Part shown: piece after piece, positions 24,064 through 32,429 of the stretch
Layout: every line of letters begins with the position of its first letter
Position numbering within the stretch: the first letter of the stretch is position 1
Assembly (NCBI GenBank): GCA_002386465.1
Contig: DGIT01000094.1
Span: forward strand, 1-41,818
Reading direction: 5' to 3'
Length of the DNA stretch: 41,818 nt
Source of the DNA: Burkholderiales bacterium UBA4615
GTDB taxonomy: Bacteria > Pseudomonadota > Gammaproteobacteria > Burkholderiales > Burkholderiaceae_E
Notes under the pieces: model-generated
Databases searched by the model: none
What the model was told of the DNA's origin: nothing
Seen by the model: the letters and a program-made list of their open reading frames with translations, nothing else
Position numbers and translations under genes: made by a program

Positions 24064-24666
24064 TCAGCGTGCGCGACGCGCAAGCCTCTCGCGTACGAGC
24101 GGCAAACGGTCGTTGCCAAAAAACATTTCGCCATCCACAAAAAATGTGGGCGACCCGAAGCCACCACGCGCAATCAGTTCGTCGGTATTGGCTTTCAGCG
24201 CGGCCTTGATCGGGGCCGATGCTGCAGCGGCCAGCAATGCTTGCGCATCAATCCCCAGGCCCTCACACAAGCGCGTGAGCACCTCGTCGCGGGAGATATC
24301 CTGCTGATCGCTCCAGTAGGCGTTGAAACAGGCCTGTGCGAACGGCACCATCAGCCCCTGCGGTTGCAGCCAGATACAGGCGCGCATCGCCTTGACACTG
24401 TTGACCGGAAAAACCACCGGCGGATAGTGGATCGACAGGCCTGAATAACGCGCCCAATCCTGAAGGTCCTTGAGCGTGTACGCCTGCTTGGCCGGCACCG
24501 GGTTTTCACGGTTGGCATACACGCTCGGGTTGACCGCGTTAAAGACTCCGCCCACCAGGATCGGGCGCCATTGAATCGTCTCACCGTACTCGGCTGCAAG
24601 GGGCTGCACGTTGTGAAAGCCAAGCCATGTCCACGGGCTTGAGCAATCGAAAAAGCATTCGATCAT
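24064..24666 (-). CDS. 2-hydroxychromene-2-carboxylate isomerase-like protein (DsbA/GST-kappa fold)
   Basis: The 200-residue cytosolic protein has the thioredoxin-fold layout of the HCCA isomerase/GST-kappa family: N-terminal FDCSSPWTW with Ser10 at the glutathione-activating position, a helical insertion, the cis-Pro segment GSPTFFVDGEMFFGNDRL and no CxxC motif. HCCA isomerases act in naphthalene breakdown with glutathione; many homologs have other, unknown substrates. Its ATG overlaps the YceH gene stop as ATGA, making a three-gene coupled group with YceH and an alpha/beta hydrolase. Confidence 0.88.
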   Translation of the reverse strand: MIECFFDCSSPWTWLGFHNVQPLAAEYGETIQWRPILVGGVFNAVNPSVYANRENPVPAKQAYTLKDLQDWARYSGLSIHYPPVVFPVNSVKAMRACIWLQPQGLMVPFAQACFNAYWSDQQDISRDEVLTRLCEGLGIDAQALLAAAASAPIKAALKANTDELIARGGFGSPTFFVDGEMFFGNDRLPLVRERLARRAR

Positions 24667-25355
24667 GGGTTGTCTCCTGAGCGCGACTGACGCAATTCGG
24701 ATTCGAGCGCCGCGACACGGCCCTCGAGCGCTTCGAGTCGAAGCAGCAAGGCTTCCTGTAGAGCGGCCCCATCGACCGATGCGCCGTGCGGCGCAATGCG
24801 TTCATGATCGGGCTCGCGCGCGCTGCTCGGCGCACCAGACTCGGCCGCAGGCCGCCCGCACAATGCATGGGCCCAGCGGCTTTCGCGTGAACCGGGTTGC
24901 ACCGCCAGGCGCACAACAAAGGGCTCGGGTGCAGCGCTGGCAAGCTCCTCCAGATAGCCCTCGACCGAGGAAACATCCGAGAAGCGATGCAGGCGCTCGC
25001 AGTGCGCACGCAACTCGGCAGCCGTCTGTGGTCCGCGCAGCATCAATACCGCCAGCAGCGCCACCGATTCGCGCGGCAGACCCAGCACACGGCCTGCATT
25101 TTCCGAGTAGCGCATCACCCGCCCGCCACTGGACTCGATCACCAGTGATCGGGGGCGCAAGACATCAATCGCTTCCTGCACCTGCGCCTCACTGAGATCC
25201 ATGACCGGATCCCGACTGGTGCGCTGATTGCACCCTGAGATCAGTGCCAGCAAGGACATCGGATAGGTATCCGGCACCGTATGGCGCTTTTCGACCAGCA
25301 CTCCCAGGACGCGCGCCTGCGTTGGCGTGAGCAAGGTCCATCCAGTGGCACTCAC
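24663..25355 (-). CDS. YceH family (DUF480, UPF0502) protein
   Basis: This 230-residue cytosolic protein fits the YceH/DUF480 family: the N-terminal part TPTQARVLGVLVEKRHTVPDTYPMSLLAL starts the first of two winged-helix domains, CNQRTSRDPVMDLSE is a family signature, and LLAVLMLRGPQTAAELRAH belongs to the second. The C-terminal end is probably a coiled coil (LLLRLEALEGRVAALESEL). Function is not known; DNA binding is suggested by the fold. It overlaps the neighbouring genes by 4 bases on each side, so it is translationally coupled to the hydrolase before it and the HCCA isomerase-like gene after it. Confidence 0.92.
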   Translation of the reverse strand: MSATGWTLLTPTQARVLGVLVEKRHTVPDTYPMSLLALISGCNQRTSRDPVMDLSEAQVQEAIDVLRPRSLVIESSGGRVMRYSENAGRVLGLPRESVALLAVLMLRGPQTAAELRAHCERLHRFSDVSSVEGYLEELASAAPEPFVVRLAVQPGSRESRWAHALCGRPAAESGAPSSAREPDHERIAPHGASVDGAALQEALLLRLEALEGRVAALESELRQSRSGDNP

Positions 25356-26245
25356 GATGCCCTCCCCGTTCGATCAAGAAACTGCCTGTAGGCCGCGGCA
25401 AACGCGTCGGGCTGCTCAAAATGGATCAGCGCTCCGGTCTGAAAAATTTGCCTGGACCAGTTGGGCCGCAGCAGCATCTGCTCGGCTGCGCTGAAATCCT
25501 GAAAATCGCCCCGCACACCATGGGCCAGCCACACTGGAACCGTCAGCGATTCATACACGGTGCGGATATCGGCCGAGAACAAACGCCCCGATACAAAGGC
25601 CAGCGGTGCAAACCGCGCTCCCGGCTGATGGGCACTCGCAAAGCTGTAATCGAACAGGGTTTCGTCGATCTGCTGGCCACCCCAGGTCTTGCGCAGAAAA
25701 AATCGCATGCTGGGCCGGGAGACAAGCAGGTTGAAAAGGGGCTGGCTCCAGGGGCGCCCCGCGACAGCCGCATGCAGACCGGCGACCTCTCGCACGGATC
25801 CAGGGGCACCACGCGACCCCTCCGAACGCCGATCCAGGCCGGTCGCCGAAATCAGAGCCAGGGAAGCCATGCGATGCGGGTGTCGCGTTGCGACCCGCGC
25901 CGCAAACTCGCACGACAGCGACAGCGCCAGGACGTGAACCGGCAGCGCACCGCACTCGCTTTCTATCGCCTCGAGTGCATCCTCGATGGCGGCGACATAG
26001 AGCGGCACGTCATAGCGGCGGTCACTGCGATCGGACAAACCAAAGCCCGGCAGATCGAGCGCAAACACGCGATGGGTCGTCGCCATCGCCTCAAATGCCG
26101 GGCGCATCTCGAAGGCCGACGCTGCCGCATTCACGCTGTGCAGCATCAGGATCGGTGCTCCGCGACCTGCGCTGTACAGCGCAACGGGACCGGCCTGACC
26201 ACGCAGGAGGCGGCTCTCGGCCGGGAGCGGGGCAGGCAATTTCAC
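25352..26245 (-). CDS. Alpha/beta hydrolase with atypical nucleophile elbow
   Basis: The 297-residue product has an alpha/beta hydrolase fold with PILMLHSVNA at the oxyanion position, FALDLPGFGLSDRSD and a C-terminal acid/His region ending near GALIHFEQPDAFAAA. The elbow reads A107-L-S109-L-S111 instead of the usual GxSxG, with neither glycine present, though Ser109 can still be the nucleophile. The catalytic His would be that in LIHFEQPD. Substrate unknown. It is first in the coupled hydrolase-YceH-HCCA isomerase-like group, divergent from the malate synthase gene. Confidence 0.87.
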   Translation of the reverse strand: MKLPAPLPAESRLLRGQAGPVALYSAGRGAPILMLHSVNAAASAFEMRPAFEAMATTHRVFALDLPGFGLSDRSDRRYDVPLYVAAIEDALEAIESECGALPVHVLALSLSCEFAARVATRHPHRMASLALISATGLDRRSEGSRGAPGSVREVAGLHAAVAGRPWSQPLFNLLVSRPSMRFFLRKTWGGQQIDETLFDYSFASAHQPGARFAPLAFVSGRLFSADIRTVYESLTVPVWLAHGVRGDFQDFSAAEQMLLRPNWSRQIFQTGALIHFEQPDAFAAAYRQFLDRTGRAS

Positions 26246-26354
26246 GTGGGCAATCCGTATTCAAGGCTACCGCCGGATCATAGCCGACCCCACCGAGGCG
26301 CTCGAATCCCCGCGAAATCCTCCAAAGGTTGAGCTGATTGGTGGGGTTGATGGG

Positions 26355-26397
26355 TTTTCAGCGGGTCGCGGCGCAGTACGATGGTGGGTTATCCACC
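26355..26397 (+). promoter_or_regulatory. Candidate promoter and inverted repeat before glcB
   Basis: TTTTCA (26355-26360) and TACGAT (26377-26382) are 16 bases apart, four of six matches each. Right at the expected start of transcription lies GGTGG-gttat-CCACC (26383-26397), a perfect 5-bp inverted repeat that could bind a repressor. The 176-base intergenic region otherwise contains nothing recognised. Confidence 0.3.
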
Positions 26398-26421
26398 TCA
26401 TTCACCGTCCGAATATCCGCC

Positions 26422-28584
26422 ATGACAGACCGCACCGAACGCTTCGGCCTCCAAGTTGCCCGTCCCCTGCTCGACATGATCGAGCGCGAAGCCCTGCCTG
26501 GCACTGGCGTGGCGCCCGATGTGTTCTGGAAAGGCCTCTCCGAGCTCGTTCACACGTTCGGGCCGCGCAATCGCGCTCTGCTCGATAAACGCGATGCACT
26601 GCAGACCCAGATCGATGGCTGGCACCGGGCCCGCAGCGGGCAGCCCCATGATCACACTGCATACACCGCATTTTTGCGTGAGATCGGTTATCTGGTGCCC
26701 GAGGGCCCGGATTTTCAGGTGGACACTGCCGGCGTCGATCCTGAGATTGCAGATATCCCCGGCCCACAGCTCGTCGTGCCGGTCATGAATGCGCGCTATG
26801 CGCTCAATGCCGCCAACGCGCGCTGGGGCAGCCTCTATGACGCGCTCTATGGCACCGATGCAATGGGCGAAGCGCCGCAACCCGGTGGCTACGACCCGGT
26901 GCGAGGTGCCAAGGTCATTGCGTGGGCCAAGGGTTTCCTCGACCAGGCCGCACCGCTGGCCGGTGCAAGCCATGCGAACGCGACCGGCTATGCCGTCGTG
27001 GGCGGCGCACTGCAGGCGCGCACGGCCAACGGCACAGTGGCACTGGTTGATGCCGGCCGACTGGCAGGATTCAGCGGCTCGGCTGATGCGCCCACGGCGA
27101 TTCTGCTCAAGCACAACCATCTGCACATCGAAATCGTCATCAACCGGGCCCACTCGATCGGCGCCACCGACCTGGCCGGCGTGGCGGACGTGCTGCTCGA
27201 AGCCGCCATCACCACCATCATGGATTGCGAGGATTCAGTGGCCGCGGTGGACGCTGAAGACAAGGCACTGGCCTATCGCAACTGGCTGGGCCTCATGAAC
27301 GGTTCGCTGGTCGAAACCGTCGCCAAGGGCGGCGGCTCGTTCGAGCGCAAATTGTCGGCCGATCGCAGCTACACCGCGCCCAATGGCGCAGCACTCACGC
27401 TCAAGGGCCGCTCGCTCATGCTGGTGCGCAACGTGGGCCACCTCATGACCAACCCCGCCGTGCTCGATCGCAACGGCCAGGAGGTGTTTGAAGGCCTGCT
27501 CGATGCCATGTGCACAGTCACCATCGCCATGCACGATCTGCGCAAGCAGTCGGGTGCGCGCAATTCGGTGAAGGGTTCGGTCTACGTAGTCAAACCCAAG
27601 ATGCATGGCCCCGAGGAAGTCGCATTTGCCGATGCGGTCTTCACGCACGTTGAGCAGGCAGTCGGCCTGCCCGCCAACACCGTGAAGATCGGCATCATGG
27701 ACGAGGAGCGGCGCACCACAATCAACCTGAAAGAGTGCATTCGCGCAGCCCGCCACCGCGTGGCCTTCATCAACACCGGCTTCCTGGATCGCACCGGCGA
27801 CGAAATCCACACCTCCATGGAAGCCGGCCCGATGGTGCGCAAGGCCGAAATGCGTGCCCAGGCCTGGATCGGGGCCTACGAGAACTGGAACGTGGACATC
27901 GGGCTGCTGTGCGGCCTGGCAGGCCGCGCGCAAATTGGCAAAGGCATGTGGGCCATGCCGGACCTGATGAACGCCATGCTGCAGCAGAAAATCGGCCATC
28001 CGCAGGCTGGCGCCAATTGCGCCTGGGTGCCCAGCCCCACAGCGGCCACGCTGCACGCCACCCACTACCATCAGGTCGATGTGCTGGCCCGCCAGGGTGA
28101 GATTGCCCGCGGCGGTCGCCGCGCCAAACTCGACGACATCCTGACGATTCCGCTGGCCGCCTCGCGCAACTGGAGCGAGACCGACATCAACGCCGAACTC
28201 GAAAACAACGCGCAAGGCATTCTGGGCTATGTGGTGCGCTGGGTCGACCAGGGCGTGGGCTGCTCCAAGGTGCCCGATATCAATAACGTGGGTCTGATGG
28301 AAGACCGCGCCACCTGCCGGATCTCTTCGCAGCACATCGCCAATTGGCTGCGCCATGGCGTGGTGACCGAGGCACGTGTCATGGAAGTGATGAAGCGCAT
28401 GGCCGCGGTGGTCGACCAGCAGAACGCGGGCGATGCGGCCTATCGCAATATGGCGCCGAGCTTTGACGGCACCGCCTTCAAGGCGGCCTGTGATCTGGTC
28501 ATCCAGGGCACGCAGCAACCGTCCGGCTACACCGAGCCGGTGCTGCATCGCCGTCGACTGGAACTGAAGGCGGGTTCGCGCTGA
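26422..28584 (+). CDS. glcB: Malate synthase G
   Basis: GlcB condenses glyoxylate with acetyl-CoA to malate, serving glycolate and C2-unit use. The 720-residue length matches the G isoform, and the sequence shows HNHLHIEIVINRAHSIGATD, TTIMDCEDSVAAVDAEDK, GRSLMLVRNVGHLM, IGIMDEERRTTINLKECI and the catalytic region near the C-terminus in QNAGDAAYRNMAPSFDG. I chose the ATG at 26422 because the upstream part to 26338 is not family sequence; no clear ribosome binding site is seen. It is the first of a plus-strand run, but the next gene is 118 bases away, so it may be transcribed alone. It links acyl-CoA and C2 metabolism in this region. Confidence 0.97.
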   Translation: MTDRTERFGLQVARPLLDMIEREALPGTGVAPDVFWKGLSELVHTFGPRNRALLDKRDALQTQIDGWHRARSGQPHDHTAYTAFLREIGYLVPEGPDFQVDTAGVDPEIADIPGPQLVVPVMNARYALNAANARWGSLYDALYGTDAMGEAPQPGGYDPVRGAKVIAWAKGFLDQAAPLAGASHANATGYAVVGGALQARTANGTVALVDAGRLAGFSGSADAPTAILLKHNHLHIEIVINRAHSIGATDLAGVADVLLEAAITTIMDCEDSVAAVDAEDKALAYRNWLGLMNGSLVETVAKGGGSFERKLSADRSYTAPNGAALTLKGRSLMLVRNVGHLMTNPAVLDRNGQEVFEGLLDAMCTVTIAMHDLRKQSGARNSVKGSVYVVKPKMHGPEEVAFADAVFTHVEQAVGLPANTVKIGIMDEERRTTINLKECIRAARHRVAFINTGFLDRTGDEIHTSMEAGPMVRKAEMRAQAWIGAYENWNVDIGLLCGLAGRAQIGKGMWAMPDLMNAMLQQKIGHPQAGANCAWVPSPTAATLHATHYHQVDVLARQGEIARGGRRAKLDDILTIPLAASRNWSETDINAELENNAQGILGYVVRWVDQGVGCSKVPDINNVGLMEDRATCRISSQHIANWLRHGVVTEARVMEVMKRMAAVVDQQNAGDAAYRNMAPSFDGTAFKAACDLVIQGTQQPSGYTEPVLHRRRLELKAGSR

Positions 28585-28702
28585 GGACCGAGCGCTGAGC
28601 ACTGCTGCAGCACCGAGCGGGGGGCTGCATCATGTTGTTCACGAAACGCTGATTGGGCACGGGCATGCGACCATCCGCATTTGTCCGATGCCCGAGGTCA
28701 GC

Positions 28703-29476
28703 ATGAATCTGCGTTTCATCACGTATCGCGTCGACGACGGCATTGCCGAAATCGTCATGAATTACCCGCCGGTCAACGCCATGTCCGTGCCGTTGCTGGA
28801 CGAGATCATCGCGTGTTTTGAGCGTGCCGCAGCCGATGATGCCGTGCACGCAGTGATCCTGGGCAGCGCCGTGCCGGGTCGGTTTTGCGCCGGACTGGAT
28901 CTCAAAGCCTTCTCCGAGGGCGACAGCGAAAACGTCCGCGCACTGCTCGAGCGGCTCTACACCGGCTTTACCAACCTGCAGTTCCGACTGGGCAAACCAT
29001 CGATCGCTGCAGTCAATGGCACAGCGCGTGGCGGCGGGATGACCCTGGCAATTTCCTGCGACATGATCGTTGCGGAGCGCAGCGCCGACCTCGGCTACCC
29101 CGAGATCGACGTGGGTGTGATCCCGGCAATTCACTTCACCCACCTGCCTCGCATCATCGGCAAGCATCGGGCCTTTGATCTGCTGTTCACCGGACGCGCG
29201 TTCGATGCCCAGGAGGCTCACACTTTGGGGCTCGTAAGCCGTGTGGTGGAAGACGGTCAGGCGATGGCCGAGGCGCGGGCGCTTGCCCGTGTGCTGACCG
29301 GAAAGCCACGCCGCGTGCTCAAGATGGCCCGCGAGATGTTCCTGCGCGAAATCGATTCCGACTATCGCAAGGGTGTGGCCGCAGCGGTCGAGAATTTTTG
29401 CAACGTTGCGGCCACAGCTGAGTCCAAGGCAGGCATCCGCGCCTTCGTTGAGCGTCCTCGCAAGCGGCGCGCATGA
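28703..29476 (+). CDS. Enoyl-CoA hydratase/isomerase family protein
   Basis: The 257-residue cytosolic protein has the crotonase fold: oxyanion-hole segments CAGLDLKAFSEGD and NGTARGGGMTLAISCDM, and LGYPEIDVGVIPA. Of the two glutamates of true enoyl-CoA hydratase, the first is replaced (GGGMTLA instead of GGGCELA) and the second (Glu in YPEI) is kept. Normal hydration of a double bond is therefore not certain; isomerase or other acyl-CoA chemistry is possible. The start with GAGGT at 28694 is the ATG at 28703; an ATG five codons upstream is the alternative. It overlaps the next gene as ATGA. Confidence 0.87.
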   Translation: MNLRFITYRVDDGIAEIVMNYPPVNAMSVPLLDEIIACFERAAADDAVHAVILGSAVPGRFCAGLDLKAFSEGDSENVRALLERLYTGFTNLQFRLGKPSIAAVNGTARGGGMTLAISCDMIVAERSADLGYPEIDVGVIPAIHFTHLPRIIGKHRAFDLLFTGRAFDAQEAHTLGLVSRVVEDGQAMAEARALARVLTGKPRRVLKMAREMFLREIDSDYRKGVAAAVENFCNVAATAESKAGIRAFVERPRKRRA

Positions 29477-30834
29477 CCCAGCCTCGCGCAACGCGCAGGC
29501 GGCTGCTGCGCGGCGCCTGGGCCTCGTCGATCGCGTCACTCGCAGCCACCGGCCCACTCGCCGGGCTGTCGGGCTGCACGACCAGCCCTCAGCTGAACGA
29601 CGCATCCGATGGCGCAGCCTCACAAGCTTCCGACGCCTTTCGCTTTGAGGCAGGCGTCGGTCTGCGTCCTGGCGGGCCGGACCTCCTGCGGTATGCCGAT
29701 GCGTACGGCGTATTTCCTCAAGCCACGCGCGCCAACTGGTGGTCGCAACGCTACAGCGTGGACGGATTCTCCAGGCTCGGTGAACTGCTGCCGTCCGCGA
29801 TCTCTCGTGCCGCAGCGCAGGTCAGCCCCTTGCGCCGTGCCGCGCGCGAACCTGCCATCGACTATCTCGGTTCGGGACAGTCGATGCGGGCACCCTTGCA
29901 AACCTACTTCGATCGCAACCCGGTCACTGGCCTGATGGTTCTGCGCGATGGCGAGGTCCTGATCGAGCGCTATCAGTACGCCCGCACCCCAGCCCACCGA
30001 TTCACCTCATTTTCGATGGCCAAGACGCTCATCGCAGCCATGGTGGGGCTGGCGCTTGAAGACGAGGCGATCTCATCGATCGACGATCCTGCCGAGCGTT
30101 ACGCGCCGGGCCTTGTCGGCACCGAATACGGTCGAACGCCCCTGCGTCACCTGCTGACCATGAGCTCGGGCGTGCGTTTTCGTGAAGATTACGACGGCCA
30201 GGACGACTCGGCACGCCTTTCACGGGCGGTCACGGGCGGCCAGAGCCCAGGCGGTGCCGATGTCGTACGCCCGTTCAACGAACGCATCGCTGCGCCCGGT
30301 GAACGCTGGTACTACGCCTCAGCCGAAACCTTTGTGCTGGCGCTGGCGCTGCGTGGCGCACTGCGCCGTTCGCTGGCCGACTACTTCAGCGAGCGGATCT
30401 GGCAACCCCTGGGCGCCCAGACCGATGCCTTGTGGCTCACCGACCGCTCGGGACTGGAAGCAGGCTACATGGGCTTTCATGCCACCCTGCCCGACTACGG
30501 TCGGCTGGCCGCAATGCTAGCGGCAGGTGGTCGTGTCGGGACCGGATCACAGTCAAGGCAGATCCTGCCCACGACCTGGTTGTCCGAGATGACCCGTGCG
30601 CAGGTGAGTGCATCGCGCACTGGTCGATGGTTTGGCTACGGATACCAGACCTGGGTCTTGCCGGCCAACGACCGATCTTTTGCACTGCTCGGTGTACGGG
30701 GCCAGGCGATCTATGTCGACCCCGTGCGGCGTCTGGCCATGGTGCACACCGCAGTCAGAGCGGCGGCACGCGATCCGGGCGGCGCCGATGCCACCGCCTT
30801 GTGGCGAGGGCTGCTCAGCGCCGTGCGCGCGTGA
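29473..30834 (+). CDS. Exported serine hydrolase, class C beta-lactamase fold (6-aminohexanoate-dimer hydrolase type)
   Basis: The 453-residue protein has an N-terminal Arg-rich signal (ATRRRLLRGAW), a hydrophobic stretch and a lipobox-like LSGC at Cys35, so it is probably a periplasmic lipoprotein. The body is the beta-lactamase/penicillin-binding transpeptidase fold: nucleophile Ser181 with Lys184 in SMAK, a Tyr motif YYASAE (Tyr281) and a long helical middle. The SMAKT block resembles 6-aminohexanoate-dimer hydrolases and related esterases more than true beta-lactamases. Substrate unknown. It is coupled to the crotonase gene by an ATGA overlap, which suggests release of an acid that is then handled as CoA ester, but this is inference. 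Confidence 0.87.
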   Translation: MTQPRATRRRLLRGAWASSIASLAATGPLAGLSGCTTSPQLNDASDGAASQASDAFRFEAGVGLRPGGPDLLRYADAYGVFPQATRANWWSQRYSVDGFSRLGELLPSAISRAAAQVSPLRRAAREPAIDYLGSGQSMRAPLQTYFDRNPVTGLMVLRDGEVLIERYQYARTPAHRFTSFSMAKTLIAAMVGLALEDEAISSIDDPAERYAPGLVGTEYGRTPLRHLLTMSSGVRFREDYDGQDDSARLSRAVTGGQSPGGADVVRPFNERIAAPGERWYYASAETFVLALALRGALRRSLADYFSERIWQPLGAQTDALWLTDRSGLEAGYMGFHATLPDYGRLAAMLAAGGRVGTGSQSRQILPTTWLSEMTRAQVSASRTGRWFGYGYQTWVLPANDRSFALLGVRGQAIYVDPVRRLAMVHTAVRAAARDPGGADATALWRGLLSAVRA

Positions 30835-31839
30835 TCAATCGGGTTTGATGTTGGCTTGCTTGGCCACGGTGGCCCATTTATCAATTTCACTCCGCACGAA
30901 GCTGCTGAACTGGGCCGAAGACATGGGCATGGTCATGCCGCCCATCTCGGCGATGCGCTGCTTCACGTGCGGCTGCGCAAGAAGTTTTGAGATCTCGCGA
31001 TGCAAGGTTTCGATCACCGCTGGCGGAGTCTTGCCGGGTGCCATGAACCCCACCCACACTGTGACATCAAAGCCCGGATAACCGGACTCTGCGATCGTGG
31101 GCAGGTCAGGAAACTCAGGGACGCGCTGAGGGCTGGTCACCGCCAGAGCACGCACCCGACCCGCCTTAATCTGGGGTGCAGCGGTCACGAGATTGTCGAC
31201 CATCACCTGTACCTGCCCGCCAATGAGATCAGTCAGTGCGGGCGTTGAGCCCTTGTAGGGCACGTGAGTGAGGTCGATCCCGGCACGCGACTTCAACAGT
31301 TCGGCGCCCAGATGGCCGGAGGTGGCTGTGCCAGACGAGCCCAGCACCAGCGCGCCGGGCTTCGCCTTGGCCAGCGCGACCAACTCACCGACGTTCTGCG
31401 CAGGCACGCTGGGGTTGACCAGCAGGACATTGGGCATCGAGATCACATGCACCACCGGGGCGAAATCGTTCGGCGTATAGGGCAGCTTGGGATAGATCCC
31501 GTAATGCGCAGCGTTGGGCCCGATGCTGCCCATCAACAAGGTGTAGCCGTCCGGCTCTGCGCGCACCACGGCCTGCGCGCCGATGATCTGACTCGCCCCT
31601 GCCTTGTTCTCGACTACCACAGGCTGGTTCACGACCTTGGTCAGCTCACTGGCCACCAGGCGCGCCGCCTGATCCAGGATGCCGCCCGGCGCGGCTGGCA
31701 CTACGAAAGTAATGGCCTTGCTTGGGAAAGTCTGGGCGAAGGCCAGGGTCGGCGCAGCAGCGGTGAGGCATGCGGCAACGAGCGCCGACAGGACACGCGG
31801 GCGGGTACGCAAGAGCTTGGTAGGGAGCGAAGGCTTCAT
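30835..31839 (-). CDS. Bug-family tripartite tricarboxylate transporter substrate-binding protein
   Basis: Bug proteins are periplasmic binding proteins of the TTT transporter class, common in Burkholderiales, taking up carboxylates. The product (334 residues) has a clear signal peptide ending at AFAQ and the family blocks FPSKAITFVVPAAPGGILDQAAR, VVENKAGASQIIGAQAVVRAEPDGYTLLMG, LTHVPYKGSTPALTDLIGGQVQ and a C-terminal lobe. Three ATG codons are in a row (31839, 31842, 31845); AAGGA lies at a good distance only for the last, so I start there. No TctA/TctB permease is in the window, as is usual for scattered Bug genes. Its stop abuts that of the serine hydrolase in TGATCA. Confidence 0.94.
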   Translation of the reverse strand: MKPSLPTKLLRTRPRVLSALVAACLTAAAPTLAFAQTFPSKAITFVVPAAPGGILDQAARLVASELTKVVNQPVVVENKAGASQIIGAQAVVRAEPDGYTLLMGSIGPNAAHYGIYPKLPYTPNDFAPVVHVISMPNVLLVNPSVPAQNVGELVALAKAKPGALVLGSSGTATSGHLGAELLKSRAGIDLTHVPYKGSTPALTDLIGGQVQVMVDNLVTAAPQIKAGRVRALAVTSPQRVPEFPDLPTIAESGYPGFDVTVWVGFMAPGKTPPAVIETLHREISKLLAQPHVKQRIAEMGGMTMPMSSAQFSSFVRSEIDKWATVAKQANIKPD

Positions 31840-31890
31840 CATCATCCTTGGGTCATCATGGCCTGGGGCGATCAGACGATACGCCCAGGC

Positions 31891-32376
31891 TCAGGGCTTG
31901 GTCCCGGCAGGCTGGGAGCGCTGCGCTGCGCGCGACTCCCGCCGTTCGGTACGCAGTGCCTCAAGCCGCTTGTCGAAGGCCAGAGCCTCGTCGAGCGAAA
32001 TCCGGTCATTGCGGTTCGAGTCGGCCTCGTCAAAAGACCGCATGCGCACCTCGACCACTTCGCGAAAGGACAGCCGGCCATCGCCGTCCTGGTCCGCACG
32101 GCGAATCATGCGCTCCATGCGGCGCACCGCCTGCCGATCCGGCAACGAACCTAGTTCGCCCGCAGTGATGTAACCGTCGCGGTCGAAGTCCAGTGCATGA
32201 AAACTGCGCACGATATCCTTATGAAATTCATCGAGGCTGACCGTACCGTCACGATTCAGATCGGCATCGGAAAAGACTTCACGCGAGAGGGTGGGAACAC
32301 CTTGCGCCAGGGCTGTGGTGCAACCCAGTGCGCAGACAAGACCCATCCCGACTGCAATACGACGGATGATCTTCAT
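31891..32376 (-). CDS. Secreted EF-hand calcium-binding protein (four EF-hand loops)
   Basis: The 161-residue product has a signal peptide (about 1-25, ending ALAQG) and four EF-hand-like loops at about 39-50, 63-74, 95-106 and 119-130. The first three have full ligand patterns (Asp1, Asp/Asn3, Asp5, Gly6 and Glu12); the fourth has Asn5 and Asp at position 6, so it may be weak. Arg/Glu-rich spacers and a basic Ala/Gln/Thr/Lys tail follow. The start has GAGGAG eight bases upstream. The role is probably periplasmic or extracellular calcium sensing or buffering. It lies 53 bases downstream of the DUF3011-like/lectin gene in the same direction, so the two may be one operon. Confidence 0.85.
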   Translation of the reverse strand: MKIIRRIAVGMGLVCALGCTTALAQGVPTLSREVFSDADLNRDGTVSLDEFHKDIVRSFHALDFDRDGYITAGELGSLPDRQAVRRMERMIRRADQDGDGRLSFREVVEVRMRSFDEADSNRNDRISLDEALAFDKRLEALRTERRESRAAQRSQPAGTKP

Positions 32377-32429
32377 GCAGGACTCCTCTTTGGTCGTGGG
32401 GGCATACAGCGGGAGTGATTGCATCGGCA

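Noticed and set aside
27235..28602. Long open frame (455 codons) on the minus strand opposite glcB
   Set aside because: It lies wholly antisense to a clear malate synthase G; long antisense frames are expected in GC-rich coding DNA and the product shows no family features.
28499..29623. Open frame of 374 codons on the minus strand opposite the crotonase and serine hydrolase genes
   Set aside because: Antisense, crosses two genes, no recognisable domain.
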